Part shown: piece by piece, positions 1 through 9,202 of the stretch
How the letters are laid out: the number at the start of each line of letters is the position of its first letter
How positions within the stretch are numbered: position 1 is the stretch's first letter
DNA from: Pandoraea eparura
Lineage (GTDB): Bacteria; Pseudomonadota; Gammaproteobacteria; Burkholderiales; Burkholderiaceae
Direction of reading: 5' to 3'
Assembly: GCF_902459725.1 (NCBI RefSeq)
Contig: NZ_CABPSH010000003.1
Span: 496,001-560,000, forward strand
Length of the DNA stretch: 64,000 nt
Notes under the pieces: model-generated
What the model was told of the DNA's origin: nothing
Seen by the model: the letters and a program-made list of their open reading frames with translations, nothing else
Databases searched by the model: none
Made by a program: the position numbers and the translations under genes

Positions 1-1
1 G

Positions 2-133
2 ATCCAACACGGCAAACACAATCTGCTGGTGCTCGGGGTGCAGCCGCGCTTCGGTGACCGCCTCAACTTCGGCGCCGTCTCCCACCGACTGCTCGAAGAC
101 CGCCGATGCTCGGTCATCGTGCTCAGTGCGTGA
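2..133 (+). CDS. C-terminal end of a protein with a universal-stress (UspA-like) domain, partial
   Basis: Only the last 43 codons are inside the window, and the frame is open from base 2. The peptide has the shape of the last strand-helix-strand of a UspA-fold domain: a hydrophobic LLVLGV strand, a GDRLNFGAVSHRLLE stretch, then a CSVIVLS strand. Such domains end many stand-alone stress proteins and also amino-acid permeases and cation/proton antiporters of Burkholderiales; which parent applies cannot be decided from this fragment. The stop codon lies inside the first unit of a 9-base tandem repeat. Confidence 0.6.
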   Translation: MQHGKHNLLVLGVQPRFGDRLNFGAVSHRLLEDRRCSVIVLSA

Positions 134-165
134 CGGGCGTGAGGGGCCTGAGGGGCCTGAGGGGC
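130..165. repeat. Four tandem 9-base units spanning a stop codon
   Basis: The units are GTGACGGGC, GTGAGGGGC, CTGAGGGGC and CTGAGGGGC, head to tail. The first unit contains the TGA stop of the upstream gene. The period is a multiple of three. It is most simply a slippage repeat in a short 3' region. Confidence 0.8.
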
Positions 166-264
166 GTGAACAATGCGATATCGCCCGTTAGCCTGAGCCG
201 CCGAAAGCAAAACGCCGCCGTCCGATGGTTTCGGTCGCCGGCGGCGCGCCGCCTCAAATGAGGC

Positions 265-1164
265 TCAACTCGCCGACGGCTTGCGCTCCGGCAGCGGAAT
301 CCACTCCGTCTCACCGGACACGGTGCCCATCTTCTGGGCCGTCCAGTCAGCCTTGGCCTGTTCGATGCGCTCGCGGCTCGACGATACAAAGTTCCAGAAG
401 ATGAAGCGATCGCCGTCGAGCGGTGCGCCGCCCAGCAGCATCAACCGCGCTGGCTTATCGCCCGCCACGATGCGCATGTCAGCGTCCGGCGCGAGCACGC
501 CCATGCGGTGTTCCGGCAGCACCTCGTCGTTTACCGTCACCTCGCCCTGCACGGTATAGACGGCGCGCTCCGCGTACTCGGGCGGCAGCACGAATGCTGC
601 GCACGGTGCCATATCGACGGCCAGATAGAAGATCGGCGAAAACACCTTCACCGGCGCCGTCTCGCCAAACGCCTCGCCGAGAATCAGGCGCATATGCACG
701 CCGGGCAGGAAGATGTCGGGCAGCGACGACGCCTCGTGATGGGCAAACGTCGGCTCGGTCTCCTCGTCGGCCTGGGGCAGCGCCACCCACGTCTGAATGC
801 CATGCACGTCGCCGCCGCGCTCGCGCACGTCATGCGGGGTGCGTTCCGAATGGACGATGCCACGTCCGGCCGTCATCCAGTTCACCGCACCGGGCGTGAT
901 GCGCTGATCGCTGCCGAGACTGTCGCGATGCCAGATTTCGCCATCGAACAGATAGGTGACGGTCGCCAGCCCGATGTGCGGATGCGGGCGAACGTCCATG
1001 CCCTGCCCCGGCGACAACGTGGCCGGGCCCATGTGGTCGAAGAAGATGAACGGCCCGACGGTCTTGAACGGCAGGCTGGGCAGACTGCGCTGCACAGTGA
1101 AGGCGCCGATGTCGCTCAGATGCGGCTTGAGCACGGCGAGGAAGGGACTCGTGGATTCGGACAT
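265..1164 (-). CDS. Pirin family protein
   Basis: This is a 299-residue bicupin protein of the pirin family. The family binds one metal with three His and one Glu; here the matching residues are H61 and H63 in RPHPHIGLATVTY and H105 and E107 in GIVHSERTP. Some bacterial pirins act as quercetin dioxygenases and others bind metabolic enzymes, so the role is open. An open frame runs 62 codons further upstream, but the ATG at 1164 has an AGGAG ribosome site eight bases before it and begins the conserved part. It is divergent from greB, with about 210 bases between the two starts. Family assignment is strong, function is not. Confidence 0.9.
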   Translation of the reverse strand: MSESTSPFLAVLKPHLSDIGAFTVQRSLPSLPFKTVGPFIFFDHMGPATLSPGQGMDVRPHPHIGLATVTYLFDGEIWHRDSLGSDQRITPGAVNWMTAGRGIVHSERTPHDVRERGGDVHGIQTWVALPQADEETEPTFAHHEASSLPDIFLPGVHMRLILGEAFGETAPVKVFSPIFYLAVDMAPCAAFVLPPEYAERAVYTVQGEVTVNDEVLPEHRMGVLAPDADMRIVAGDKPARLMLLGGAPLDGDRFIFWNFVSSSRERIEQAKADWTAQKMGTVSGETEWIPLPERKPSAS

Positions 1165-1317
1165 GGTGCGGCTCTCCTGCGTTCGGATGCGTTCGGATGG
1201 ACGATGGGGCGAATGTGAAGCGATTGTAGAGGACATTCCCTGCACACTCCATGACACCTGAGCATGATGGCCGAGCAGCACATGACGTCTGCGTGCATGC
1301 CCAGCCCCCATCGCTCC

Positions 1318-1323
1318 TATAAT
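1318..1323 (+). promoter_or_regulatory. -10 box for greB
   Basis: A perfect TATAAT lies about 50 bases before the greB ATG. No good -35 box is visible at the right distance, so only the -10 element is called. Confidence 0.4.
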
Positions 1324-1373
1324 GCAGGGATCCTGAAACGCTCTACGCACGCGCGCGTCGCGTGTATCGACTT

Positions 1374-1937
1374 ATGAACAAGGCCTTCGTCAAGGAAGAC
1401 AACGGCGACGACGATGACGATCTCGACGCCGGCACCCCGGAAATTCCCGCGGGGACCAAGAACTACATTACGCCGACGGGCTATCGTCGGTTGAAGGAAG
1501 AATTGCTCGACCTCATCGACACGCAACGCCCCGAGGTCGTGAAAATCGTGTCGTGGGCGGCGTCCAATGGCGATCGCTCGGAGAACGGCGATTACATCTA
1601 TGGCAAGCGGCGCTTGCGCGAGATCGACCGGCGCATCCGCTTTCTCACACGACGCCTCGACAACGCCGAGGTGGTCGACACTCGCCGTCAGGAGAATGTC
1701 GATCAGGTGTTTTTCGGGGCCCAGGTGACCTATGCCGACGGCAAGGGCGACGAGCACACGATCATGATCGTCGGCATCGACGAGGTCGATCTCGACCGGG
1801 GGCATGTGAGCTGGATTTCGCCGATGGCGCGCGCGATCACCAAGGCGAAGGTCGGTGACACGGTGCCGCTGCGCACGCCGGCCGGACTCGAACAGATCGA
1901 GATCCTGGACGTGCGCTATCCGCCGTCGGAGGGTTAG
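1374..1937 (+). CDS. greB: Transcription elongation factor GreB
   Basis: A 187-residue GreA/GreB family factor that enters the secondary channel of RNA polymerase and stimulates cleavage of backtracked transcripts. The N-terminal coiled-coil domain carries the GreB-type sequence YITPTGYRRLKEELLDL followed by RPEVVKIVSWAASNGDRSEN and GDYIYGKRRLREIDRRIRFL; the acidic tip pair E/D is within the SNGDRSENGD loop. The C-terminal FKBP-like half has the family's VGDTV motif. An acidic D-rich leader of about 20 residues precedes the domain, as in many betaproteobacterial GreBs. The ATG at 1374 is preferred over an in-frame GTG at 1362; neither has a strong ribosome site. It converges with spoT, 64 bases apart. 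Confidence 0.93.
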   Translation: MNKAFVKEDNGDDDDDLDAGTPEIPAGTKNYITPTGYRRLKEELLDLIDTQRPEVVKIVSWAASNGDRSENGDYIYGKRRLREIDRRIRFLTRRLDNAEVVDTRRQENVDQVFFGAQVTYADGKGDEHTIMIVGIDEVDLDRGHVSWISPMARAITKAKVGDTVPLRTPAGLEQIEILDVRYPPSEG

Positions 1938-2001
1938 CGAATCAGGGGATTGGAGCGAGCGGTGCCGACGCCACCTTCAGACAGGGGCGCCGGCCGGCGC
2001 G

Positions 2002-4425
2002 TCAGTAGTCGCCGCGCTCGCGGGCGATGCGCATGGCTTGATTGGCGTGCAACTCATCCTGATGGCGCTCGCTGGGTCGCTCGCGCGCCACGCGCATCAC
2101 ATCCGGATTCACGCGAACGCGGCGCATGACGTTGGCCAGATGCACGCGGTCGCTCACCTGGATGAGAAAGCGCAGCGTGGCCGATTCGTCCGGCACCACT
2201 TCGTCCATGCCGATGTGCACGATGTTTGCGTCCGAGGCCGTAATGTCGGCCGCCACCCGCGAGAATACGCCGCGGTTGTGACGCACGAGCACCTTGATGC
2301 CCACGTCGAACAGTCGCCCCGGCTGCGGCGCCCACGCCACGTCGATCCAGCGGGTGGGGTCCTTGCGGTGAATACGGCGCGCGACAGGGCAATCGGTCGT
2401 ATGGATCGCCATGCCCATCCCGATGCCGATATACCCCATGATCGCGTCGCCGGGAATCGGGCGGCAGCACGCCGAGAACTGCACCGACATGCCCTCCGTG
2501 CCGGTGATGAGCACCGGCGGCCCGACCGTCTCTTCGCCGGTACGCGGAGAATCCGAATCGTCCGGGCTATCGGTATCGTTCTCGCTTTCCTTGCCCGACG
2601 AGAGCACTGCGAGGCGCTTGGCCATGACCGCCGCGACCCGGCGGCCCAGACCGATGTCCGCGAAGATGTCCTCTTGATCCTTGTTGCCCGTCCACTGCGC
2701 GAGCTTGTCCCAGATCTCTGGCGGAATTTCGCTCATCGTCAGGCCATAGCCCTTGAGCGCCTGCTCCACCAGCCGCTCGCCCAGTTGCACCGACTCGGCA
2801 AAGCGCATCGTCTTGAGGTAGTGACGAATCGCCGAGCGCGCCTTGCCGGTGCGCACAAAGCCGAGCCAGACAGGGTTCGGCTTCGAATACGGCGCTGTGA
2901 TGACTTCCACGATATCGCCGTTCTTCAGCTCGGTGCGCAGCGGCAGCAGTTCATTGTTGATCTTGACGGCGACACACTGGTTGCCCAGGTCGCTGTGGAC
3001 CGAATAGGCGAAGTCGAGCGCCGTGGCACCGCGCGGCAGCGCCATGATGCGTGCCTTGGGCGTGAAGACGTAGACGGCGTCCGGGAACAGGTCAATCTTG
3101 ACGTGTTCGAGGAATTCAGTCGAATCCCCGGTCTCGCTCTGGATGTCGAGCAGCGATTGCAGCCACTGATGCGCGTGCTTCTGCACATCGTTCATGTCCG
3201 CACCGCCGTTCTTGTATAGCCAGTGCGCGGCCACGCCCGCTTCCGCAATTTCATGCATGCGGCGCGTGCGAATCTGGAATTCGATCGGCGTACCGAAGGG
3301 GCCGACCAGCGTCGTATGCAACGACTGATAGCCGTTGACCTTCGGGATCGCAATGTAGTCCTTGAACTTGCCCGGCACCGGCTTGTAGAGCGCGTGCAAG
3401 ACGCCGAGCGCGAGGTAACACTGCGCGTTGGACTCGACGACGACACGGAAGCCGTACACGTCGAGCACCTGCGAGAACGACAGTTGCTTCTCCTGCATCT
3501 TGTTGTAGATGCTGAAGAGCGTTTTCTCGCGGCCGAAGACGTCGGCACTCACCCCACCTTCCGTGAGCGCCTTCTCGACCGCGTCGAGGATCTTGCCGAC
3601 CACTTCGCGCCGGTTGCCGCGCGCGGCCTTCACGGCCTTGTCGAGCACGGCGTAGCGACGCGGGTGGTAATTCGCGAAGCTCAGATCCTGCAGCTCGCGG
3701 TAGGTATTGTTCAGGCCCAGGCGGTGCGCGATGGGGGCGTAGATGTCGAGCGTTTCGCGCGCCACGCGGCGCTGCTTCTCGGTCGAGGTGACGCCCAGCG
3801 TGCGCATGTTGTGCAGCCGGTCCGCGAGCTTGACGAGAATGACGCGAACGTCGCGCGCCATCGCCAGCAGCATCTTGCGAAAGCTCTCGGCCTGCGCCTC
3901 TTCGCGGCTGCTGAACTCCATCTTGTCGAGTTTCGACAGACCGTCGACCAGTTCCGCGACCTTCGGGCCGAATCGCTCGGCGAGTTCGGCCTTGGTCACG
4001 CCCTGGTCTTCCATCACGTCGTGCAACAAGGCGGCCATGATCGACTGCGCGTCGAGTTTCCACTCGGCACAGATCTCGGCAACGGCGACGGGATGGGTAA
4101 TGTAGGGTTGTCCGCTCTGGCGATACTGGCCCAGGTGGGCTTCATCGCTGAACTGGAAGGCTTCCTTGATTTGCGCGAGGTCGCTTTCCTTGAGGTACTC
4201 CCCAAGCATGCCCTTCAGACGGGCGATCGAGACGACCTCGTGCTTGCGCGGCTGCTCAGGCGTCGCCGTCGGACCAAACAGGTGCCGATACGACTGCTCG
4301 AGCAGCGCGTCGATGTACTGCCGCGTGGCGCTTTCGCCCTTCTTCTTTTTACGCTCGGGCTTGGGCTCTCCCGCTTTGGGTTCATCCGCAGCGATGGACG
4401 CGGCCGGTGATTTCGCATGACTCAT
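2002..4425 (-). CDS. spoT: Bifunctional (p)ppGpp synthetase/hydrolase SpoT
   Basis: An 807-residue RelA/SpoT homologue controlling the stringent-response alarmone. After a poorly conserved 70-residue leader comes the HD hydrolase domain with an intact HDxxED motif (H135-D136, E139-D140), which argues for active ppGpp hydrolysis and so for SpoT rather than RelA. The synthetase domain follows, with YGFRVVVESNAQCYLALG and KDYIAIPKVNGYQSLHTT. Then come a TGS domain near residues 460-520 (VYVFTPKARIMALPRGATA) and a C-terminal ACT domain with DVGIKVLVRHNRGVFSRVAADI. It lies downstream of gmk and rpoZ on the same strand, the usual proteobacterial order, and is probably cotranscribed with rpoZ (60-base gap). 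Confidence 0.96.
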   Translation of the reverse strand: MSHAKSPAASIAADEPKAGEPKPERKKKKGESATRQYIDALLEQSYRHLFGPTATPEQPRKHEVVSIARLKGMLGEYLKESDLAQIKEAFQFSDEAHLGQYRQSGQPYITHPVAVAEICAEWKLDAQSIMAALLHDVMEDQGVTKAELAERFGPKVAELVDGLSKLDKMEFSSREEAQAESFRKMLLAMARDVRVILVKLADRLHNMRTLGVTSTEKQRRVARETLDIYAPIAHRLGLNNTYRELQDLSFANYHPRRYAVLDKAVKAARGNRREVVGKILDAVEKALTEGGVSADVFGREKTLFSIYNKMQEKQLSFSQVLDVYGFRVVVESNAQCYLALGVLHALYKPVPGKFKDYIAIPKVNGYQSLHTTLVGPFGTPIEFQIRTRRMHEIAEAGVAAHWLYKNGGADMNDVQKHAHQWLQSLLDIQSETGDSTEFLEHVKIDLFPDAVYVFTPKARIMALPRGATALDFAYSVHSDLGNQCVAVKINNELLPLRTELKNGDIVEVITAPYSKPNPVWLGFVRTGKARSAIRHYLKTMRFAESVQLGERLVEQALKGYGLTMSEIPPEIWDKLAQWTGNKDQEDIFADIGLGRRVAAVMAKRLAVLSSGKESENDTDSPDDSDSPRTGEETVGPPVLITGTEGMSVQFSACCRPIPGDAIMGYIGIGMGMAIHTTDCPVARRIHRKDPTRWIDVAWAPQPGRLFDVGIKVLVRHNRGVFSRVAADITASDANIVHIGMDEVVPDESATLRFLIQVSDRVHLANVMRRVRVNPDVMRVARERPSERHQDELHANQAMRIARERGDY

Positions 4426-4485
4426 ACGTGTACCTGCATCGTCGAGCGGCCCGGAACGTCACATCGCATCAGTGCAGTCTCCCGA

Positions 4486-4692
4486 TCAGAGCGGCACTTT
4501 CTTGAGCATCTCGACACCGACCTGACCCGCTGCGATTTCGCGCAGCGCGACGACGGTCGGCTTGTCTTTGTTGTTCTCGAGCTTCGGCGTGTGGCCTTGC
4601 GCCAGTTGGCGGGCGCGGTATGTCGCGGCGAGCGCCAGCTCAAAGCGATTGGGGATTCGTTTCAGGCAGTCTTCAACGGTAATTCGGGCCAT
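4486..4692 (-). CDS. rpoZ: DNA-directed RNA polymerase omega subunit
   Basis: A 68-residue omega subunit that helps fold and assemble beta' into RNA polymerase and forms part of a ppGpp site in the polymerase. The N-terminus [30 protein letters not shown] is the family signature, with the conserved RF.L...A..RARQL helix. Length is normal for betaproteobacteria. An AAGGAA ribosome site precedes the ATG. It lies between gmk and spoT. Confidence 0.96.
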   Translation of the reverse strand: MARITVEDCLKRIPNRFELALAATYRARQLAQGHTPKLENNKDKPTVVALREIAAGQVGVEMLKKVPL

Positions 4693-4720
4693 AAGGAGTT
4701 TCCTTCTTGATATGAGGCGT

Positions 4721-4726
4721 ATTCTA
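4721..4726 (-). promoter_or_regulatory. -10 box upstream of rpoZ
   Basis: TAGAAT on the minus strand, 28 bases before the rpoZ ATG. No matching -35 was found at 16-18 bases, so the call is tentative. It would allow rpoZ-spoT to be transcribed separately from gmk. Confidence 0.35.
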
Positions 4727-4782
4727 TCGCAGCCGAGGCACGCTCGCGTAAAACGCCAGCGCGACCGGCGAATGCGAGGGTG

Positions 4783-5460
4783 TTACGAGGGATCGTTCGG
4801 TGCGTGAATGTCCAGATCCGTGAACAAGGTTCGGTGCCGCGCATACTGCGAGGCGAAGCGCAGACGCACGGCGGTGAACACCGATTGCAGTTGATCGAGC
4901 GCGCGCTGGAATTCGTCGTTGATGATGATGAAATCCGCTTCGGGCGCGTGGGCGATTTCGCCGCCGGCCGCCAGCAAACGACGCGCGATGACGTTCGGCT
5001 CGTCGGTCCCGCGCTTCTTCAGACGCTCTTCGAGCGCCGCGATGGACGGCGGCAGGATAAAGATGCCGACGGCGTTCGAAAAGCGCTTGCGCACCTGTTG
5101 CGCCCCCTGCCAGTCGATCTCGAGCAATACGTCACGACCTTCGCGCATCTGATCTTCGATCCACACGCGCGACGTGCCGTAGTAGTTGCCGTGTACTTCG
5201 GCACTTTCCAGAAACTCACCGGCCTTCCGGCTCGCCTGGAACTGCTCGACCGAAATGAAGTGGTAATGCACCCCCTCTTCCTCGTTCGGACGCGGCGCGC
5301 GCGTTGTGCTGGAGATCGACAGACAAATGTCGGCGTCCTGCGCGAGCAGCGCGTTGACGAGCGTGGACTTGCCCGCCCCCGAGGGGGCGACCACCATGAA
5401 CAGATTGCCGGGATACTCGGCGTGCAGGGTAGCTTGCGGGATATGCGATGACGCGGACAT
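4783..5460 (-). CDS. gmk: Guanylate kinase
   Basis: A 225-residue kinase that turns GMP and ATP into GDP and ADP, feeding GTP, dGTP and ppGpp synthesis. The P-loop APSGAGKST is at about residues 25-33. It is followed by the GMP-binding region [27 protein letters not shown] and by [38 protein letters not shown], all family hallmarks. About 20 residues precede the first strand, slightly longer than in E. coli. The gene ends 5 bases or less from yicC on the same strand, suggesting translational coupling. Confidence 0.96.
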   Translation of the reverse strand: MSASSHIPQATLHAEYPGNLFMVVAPSGAGKSTLVNALLAQDADICLSISSTTRAPRPNEEEGVHYHFISVEQFQASRKAGEFLESAEVHGNYYGTSRVWIEDQMREGRDVLLEIDWQGAQQVRKRFSNAVGIFILPPSIAALEERLKKRGTDEPNVIARRLLAAGGEIAHAPEADFIIINDEFQRALDQLQSVFTAVRLRFASQYARHRTLFTDLDIHAPNDPS

Positions 5461-5465
5461 GCGGC

Positions 5466-6395
5466 TTACTCCAGATTCTGCACTTGCTCGCGCATCTGCT
5501 CGATGTACAGCTTGAGCGCCATCGAGGCATCGGCGAGTTCCTTCGAGGCGGCCTTCGAGCCGAGCGTGTTCGCTTCGCGATTGAGCTCCTGCATCATGAA
5601 GTCCAGCCGTTTGCCCACCAGGCCCCCCTTGTCGAGGATATGGCGGGTTTCCTTCAGGTGGGCGTCGAGTCGCGTGAGTTCTTCCGCGACGTCGATGCGC
5701 ACGCCGTAAATTGTCACTTCCTGACGAATGCGCTCGGCGATTTCGTCCTTGCTGGGCGCGTTCGTTCCGTCCGGCACCACAAGACCCAGCGCCTCCATCA
5801 GGCGATCGACGATCTTCTGCTGATGCCGCGCGATCAGCTCCGGCACCATCGGCTGCAGGCCCGTCAGGATCTTCTCCATATACTCGATGCGCTCGATCAG
5901 GCTCGCCTTGAGTTGCGCGCCCTCGCGCTTTCGCACATCGACGAGGTCGCCGATGGCCGCACGTCCGGCGTCGATCACGGCGTCACGCAGCGCATCGGCC
6001 GTCACCGACGCTTCGCCGAGCACGCCCGGCCAGCGCAGGATCTCGCCGGTGCGCATGCGCTCGGCGTCGGGAAAACACGCGAGCACTTGCTGTTCGAGAT
6101 CGGCGAGTTGTTTGACGGCATCGAGATTGAGGGCACCGTTCGTGGCGTTCTCGGGTCGCTGCACGTTGATACGGATGTCGACCTTGCCGCGCGAGAGCTT
6201 GCCGGTGAGCGCTTCGCGCAGCACCGGTTCGCAGGCACGCGCTTCTTCGGGCATGCGGAATGCCAGATCGAGAAAGCGCGAATTGACCGTGCGCAATTCG
6301 ACCGACACGCTCGCGCCTGCGGCGCCATCGGCATGCGCAACGTCGCGCGTAACGCTGGCGTAGCCGGTCATACTGAAAATGTTGTTGTCTTTCAT
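5466..6395 (-). CDS. yicC: YicC/YloC family endoribonuclease
   Basis: A 309-residue YicC family protein. The N-terminal [11 protein letters not shown] and the domain run [17 protein letters not shown] are family signatures, and the C-terminal half ends with the conserved [36 protein letters not shown] and [13 protein letters not shown]. Members of this family have been reported as endoribonucleases acting on structured RNA. The ATG at 6395 starts at the conserved [10 protein letters not shown]; an in-frame GTG lies six codons upstream. It is divergent from rph and followed at once by gmk. Confidence 0.92.
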   Translation of the reverse strand: MKDNNIFSMTGYASVTRDVAHADGAAGASVSVELRTVNSRFLDLAFRMPEEARACEPVLREALTGKLSRGKVDIRINVQRPENATNGALNLDAVKQLADLEQQVLACFPDAERMRTGEILRWPGVLGEASVTADALRDAVIDAGRAAIGDLVDVRKREGAQLKASLIERIEYMEKILTGLQPMVPELIARHQQKIVDRLMEALGLVVPDGTNAPSKDEIAERIRQEVTIYGVRIDVAEELTRLDAHLKETRHILDKGGLVGKRLDFMMQELNREANTLGSKAASKELADASMALKLYIEQMREQVQNLE

Positions 6396-6607
6396 CGGGG
6401 TGACCGGTACCACAGCCTCGTGACAGTGATTTCGCGAGGCGATGCAGCGACCGGATTCGCATGCATGGATGAAACGCGATTATCGCATTTTCCGGCACTG
6501 CGCTCCCGAATCGGCGCGCGCTGCCGGGGCGCCGCCGCCAAGCCTGCCGCGTTTAGCGATACCATTCGGGTATTGCCGCACCCATTCACCTTGCAGGACA
6601 TTCACTC

Positions 6608-7336
6608 ATGACGCAAATTCCCCGCCCGGACGGCCGTGCGCACGACGCACTGCGCCCCGTGCGCATCACCCGCCAATACACCCGCTACGCCGAAGGTTCG
6701 GTGCTGATCGAATGCGGCGACACCAAGGTCATCTGCACCGCCAGCGTGGAAGAAAAGGTCCCGGGCTTTCTGCGCGACTCCGGCCAGGGTTGGCTGACGG
6801 CCGAGTACGGCATGTTGCCGCGTGCCACGCACACCCGTGGCGATCGTGAGGCCGCGCGCGGCAAGCAGAGCGGGCGCACGCAGGAAATCCAGCGCCTGAT
6901 CGGCCGCTCGCTGCGCGCCGTGTTCGACCTCGAAGCGTTTGGCCCGCGCACGATCCAGATCGATTGCGACGTCATCCAGGCCGACGGCGGCACGCGTTGC
7001 GCCTCGATCACCGGCGCTTTCGTCGCCGCCCACGATGCGGTCTCGAAGCTGCTCGCCGACGGCAAGCTGCAGGCGTCGCCCATTCGCGCGCACGTCGCCG
7101 CCGTCTCGGTCGGGCTGTATCAGGGCGCCCCGGTGCTCGATCTGAACTACGTGGAAGATTCCGCATGCGACACCGACATGAACGTCATCATGACGAGCGA
7201 AGGCGGTTTCGTTGAAATTCAGGGCACGGCCGAAGGCGCGCCGTTCACGCGTGCGCAAAGCAATGTGCTGCTCGATCTGGCCGACGCCGGCATTCGTCAG
7301 TTGATCGACGCCCAGAAGCGCGCGCTCGGAGTTTGA
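6608..7336 (+). CDS. rph: Ribonuclease PH
   Basis: A 242-residue phosphorolytic 3'-5' exoribonuclease that trims tRNA 3' ends using phosphate as co-substrate. Conserved blocks: the N-terminal [21 protein letters not shown], the [14 protein letters not shown] loop, the phosphate-binding [15 protein letters not shown], and the active-site region [21 protein letters not shown]. The C-terminal [20 protein letters not shown] also fits. Full length. First gene of an rph-rdgB-hemW operon; its TGA is two bases from the rdgB start. Confidence 0.96.
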   Translation: MTQIPRPDGRAHDALRPVRITRQYTRYAEGSVLIECGDTKVICTASVEEKVPGFLRDSGQGWLTAEYGMLPRATHTRGDREAARGKQSGRTQEIQRLIGRSLRAVFDLEAFGPRTIQIDCDVIQADGGTRCASITGAFVAAHDAVSKLLADGKLQASPIRAHVAAVSVGLYQGAPVLDLNYVEDSACDTDMNVIMTSEGGFVEIQGTAEGAPFTRAQSNVLLDLADAGIRQLIDAQKRALGV

Positions 7337-7338
7337 GA

Positions 7339-7956
7339 ATGGCCATGCAGAAGATCGTGCTGGCGTCGAACAACCCAGGCAAGCTGCGCGAGTTCGCGTC
7401 GTTGTTCGAGCCGCTCGGCATCGCGCTGGTGCCGCAGGGGATGCTCGGCGTGTCCGAAGCGGACGAGCCTCATGTGACCTTCATCGAAAACGCCCTGACG
7501 AAGGCCCGCCACGCGTCGGCCGCGACGGGACTGCCGGCGCTGGCGGACGACTCCGGTCTGTGCGTGCCCATCCTCGGCGGCGCGCCGGGCGTGTATTCCG
7601 CGCGCTACGCGGCACGTGCCGGGCGCGAGAAATCGGATGCTGCGAACAATCGTCATTTGATCGAGCAACTCGCCGCGCACGCCGACACCCGCGGTTATCG
7701 CGACGCATACTACTTCGCCGCGCTCGTGCTGGTGCGTCACGCTGAAGATCCGCAGCCGATCATTGCCGAAGGACGTTGGGATGGCGAGATTGTCGACACG
7801 CCGCGCGGCGCGCATGGCTTCGGCTACGACCCGCACTTCCTCATCCGCTCCCTGAATCAGACGGCGGCAGAACTCGATCCTGCCGTGAAGAATGCGCACA
7901 GCCATCGGGCGCGCGCACTGCGCGCGCTGTTGGAAAAGCTGGGCCGGGAGGCGTGA
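7339..7956 (+). CDS. rdgB: dITP/XTP pyrophosphatase (RdgB/HAM1)
   Basis: A 205-residue house-cleaning nucleotide pyrophosphatase that removes ITP, dITP and XTP from the pools. The N-terminal IVLASNNPGKLREFASLF is the HAM1 substrate loop. The metal-binding acidic region is TFIENALTKARHAS with ALADDSGLCVPILGGAPGVYSARYA, and the C-terminal GFGYDPHFLI and NAHSHRARALRAL are also conserved. ATG at 7339 and ATG at 7345 are both possible; the first is given. It overlaps none of rph but follows within two bases. Confidence 0.95.
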   Translation: MAMQKIVLASNNPGKLREFASLFEPLGIALVPQGMLGVSEADEPHVTFIENALTKARHASAATGLPALADDSGLCVPILGGAPGVYSARYAARAGREKSDAANNRHLIEQLAAHADTRGYRDAYYFAALVLVRHAEDPQPIIAEGRWDGEIVDTPRGAHGFGYDPHFLIRSLNQTAAELDPAVKNAHSHRARALRALLEKLGREA

Positions 7957-7961
7957 ACGCG

Positions 7962-9182
7962 ATGAGTCAATCCGAGCTGCCCGTGCAGAACTTCCTGCGG
8001 CCCGGCAAGATCAGTTTGCCGGCGCTGCCGCCGATGTCGTTGTACGTTCACTTTCCGTGGTGCGTGCGCAAGTGTCCGTATTGCGATTTCAACTCGCATG
8101 AGTGGCGTGGCGACGGCGGCGCGCAAGCGTTCCCCGAGCAAGCCTATCTCGACGCCTTGCGCCAGGACCTGGAGCAGGCATTGCCGCTCGTGTGGGGGCG
8201 TCCCGTACACACTGTATTCATCGGAGGCGGCACGCCGAGCCTGTTGTCGGCCGCCGGCCTGGATCGTCTGCTTTCGGATTTGCGCGCCCTGCTGCCGCTC
8301 GACGCCGACGCCGAAATCACCATGGAAGCGAACCCCGGCACGTTCGAGGCGGACAAGTTCCGCAGCTTCCGCGCGAGCGGCATCAACCGCTTGTCGATCG
8401 GCATCCAGAGCTTCAACAGCGAGCATCTGAAGGCGCTCGGACGCATTCACGATGGCGACGAAGCGCGTCACGCCATCGAGATTGCGCAGGCGAACTTCGA
8501 CAACTTCAATCTCGATCTGATGTTCGCGTTGCCGAACCAGACCTTGGCACAGTGTCAGCAGGATGTGGAGACGGCGCTGTCGTTCGCACCGCCGCACTTG
8601 TCGCTGTACCACCTCACGCTCGAGCCGAACACGCAGTTCCACAAATATCCGCCCACCGTGCCCGACGACGACACGGCGGCCGACATGCAGGACTGGATCG
8701 CCGAGCGCACCGCGTCGGCGGGGTATGGACATTACGAGGTGTCCGCCTATGCGCAGCCGCACCGTCGCGCCAAGCACAACGTGAATTACTGGGAATTTGG
8801 CGACTATCTCGGCATTGGCGCGGGGGCACACAGCAAGATTTCGTTTCCGCACCGGGTGCTGCGACAGATCCGCCACAAGCATCCGCAGCGCTTCATGGAA
8901 GCGGCCGCGGCGGGCAACGCGGTGCAGGAGGAGCACGAGGTCGACGCACGCGATTTACCGTTCGAGTTCATGCTCAACGCCTTGCGCCTGACCGAGGGCG
9001 TGAGGAGCGAGCTGTTCGCCGATCGCACCGGGTTGCCGATGGCGAGGCTTGCGAAGGCACTGGCGGCCGGTGTCGAGAAGGGATTGCTCGTCGGCGATCC
9101 GCAGCGCATCGCGCCGACCGAGTTGGGGCAGCGCTTCCTGAACGACCTTCAGGGGATGTTTCTCGAGCGCGACACGAAGTAA
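7962..9182 (+). CDS. hemW: Radical SAM family heme chaperone HemW
   Basis: A 406-residue radical SAM protein, historically mis-named oxygen-independent coproporphyrinogen oxidase. The iron-sulfur motif is CVRKCPYC (C34, C38, C41), the CxxxCxxC spacing. It is followed by FIGGGTPSLL, ITMEANPGTFEADKF, INRLSIGIQSFNSEHLKALGR and a C-terminal HemW domain with WEFGDYLGIGAGAHSKIS. HemW binds heme and is thought to insert it into respiratory proteins. A GTG three codons upstream overlaps the rdgB stop and could be the true start. Last gene of the rph operon, convergent with the acyl-CoA synthetase. Confidence 0.94.
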   Translation: MSQSELPVQNFLRPGKISLPALPPMSLYVHFPWCVRKCPYCDFNSHEWRGDGGAQAFPEQAYLDALRQDLEQALPLVWGRPVHTVFIGGGTPSLLSAAGLDRLLSDLRALLPLDADAEITMEANPGTFEADKFRSFRASGINRLSIGIQSFNSEHLKALGRIHDGDEARHAIEIAQANFDNFNLDLMFALPNQTLAQCQQDVETALSFAPPHLSLYHLTLEPNTQFHKYPPTVPDDDTAADMQDWIAERTASAGYGHYEVSAYAQPHRRAKHNVNYWEFGDYLGIGAGAHSKISFPHRVLRQIRHKHPQRFMEAAAAGNAVQEEHEVDARDLPFEFMLNALRLTEGVRSELFADRTGLPMARLAKALAAGVEKGLLVGDPQRIAPTELGQRFLNDLQGMFLERDTK

Positions 9183-9202
9183 CGGCGTGGCGCCGCCCCG
9201 TT
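9181..9202. terminator. Possible bidirectional terminator between hemW and the acyl-CoA synthetase gene
   Basis: A small GC-rich inverted repeat, AACGG and CCGTT with further pairing inside, covers the stops of two convergent genes. There is no T-run, so the call is weak. Confidence 0.3.

Noticed and set aside
1987-2000. Perfect GC-only palindrome between greB and spoT, considered as a terminator
   Set aside because: It has no loop and no T-run; such words are common in DNA of this GC content.
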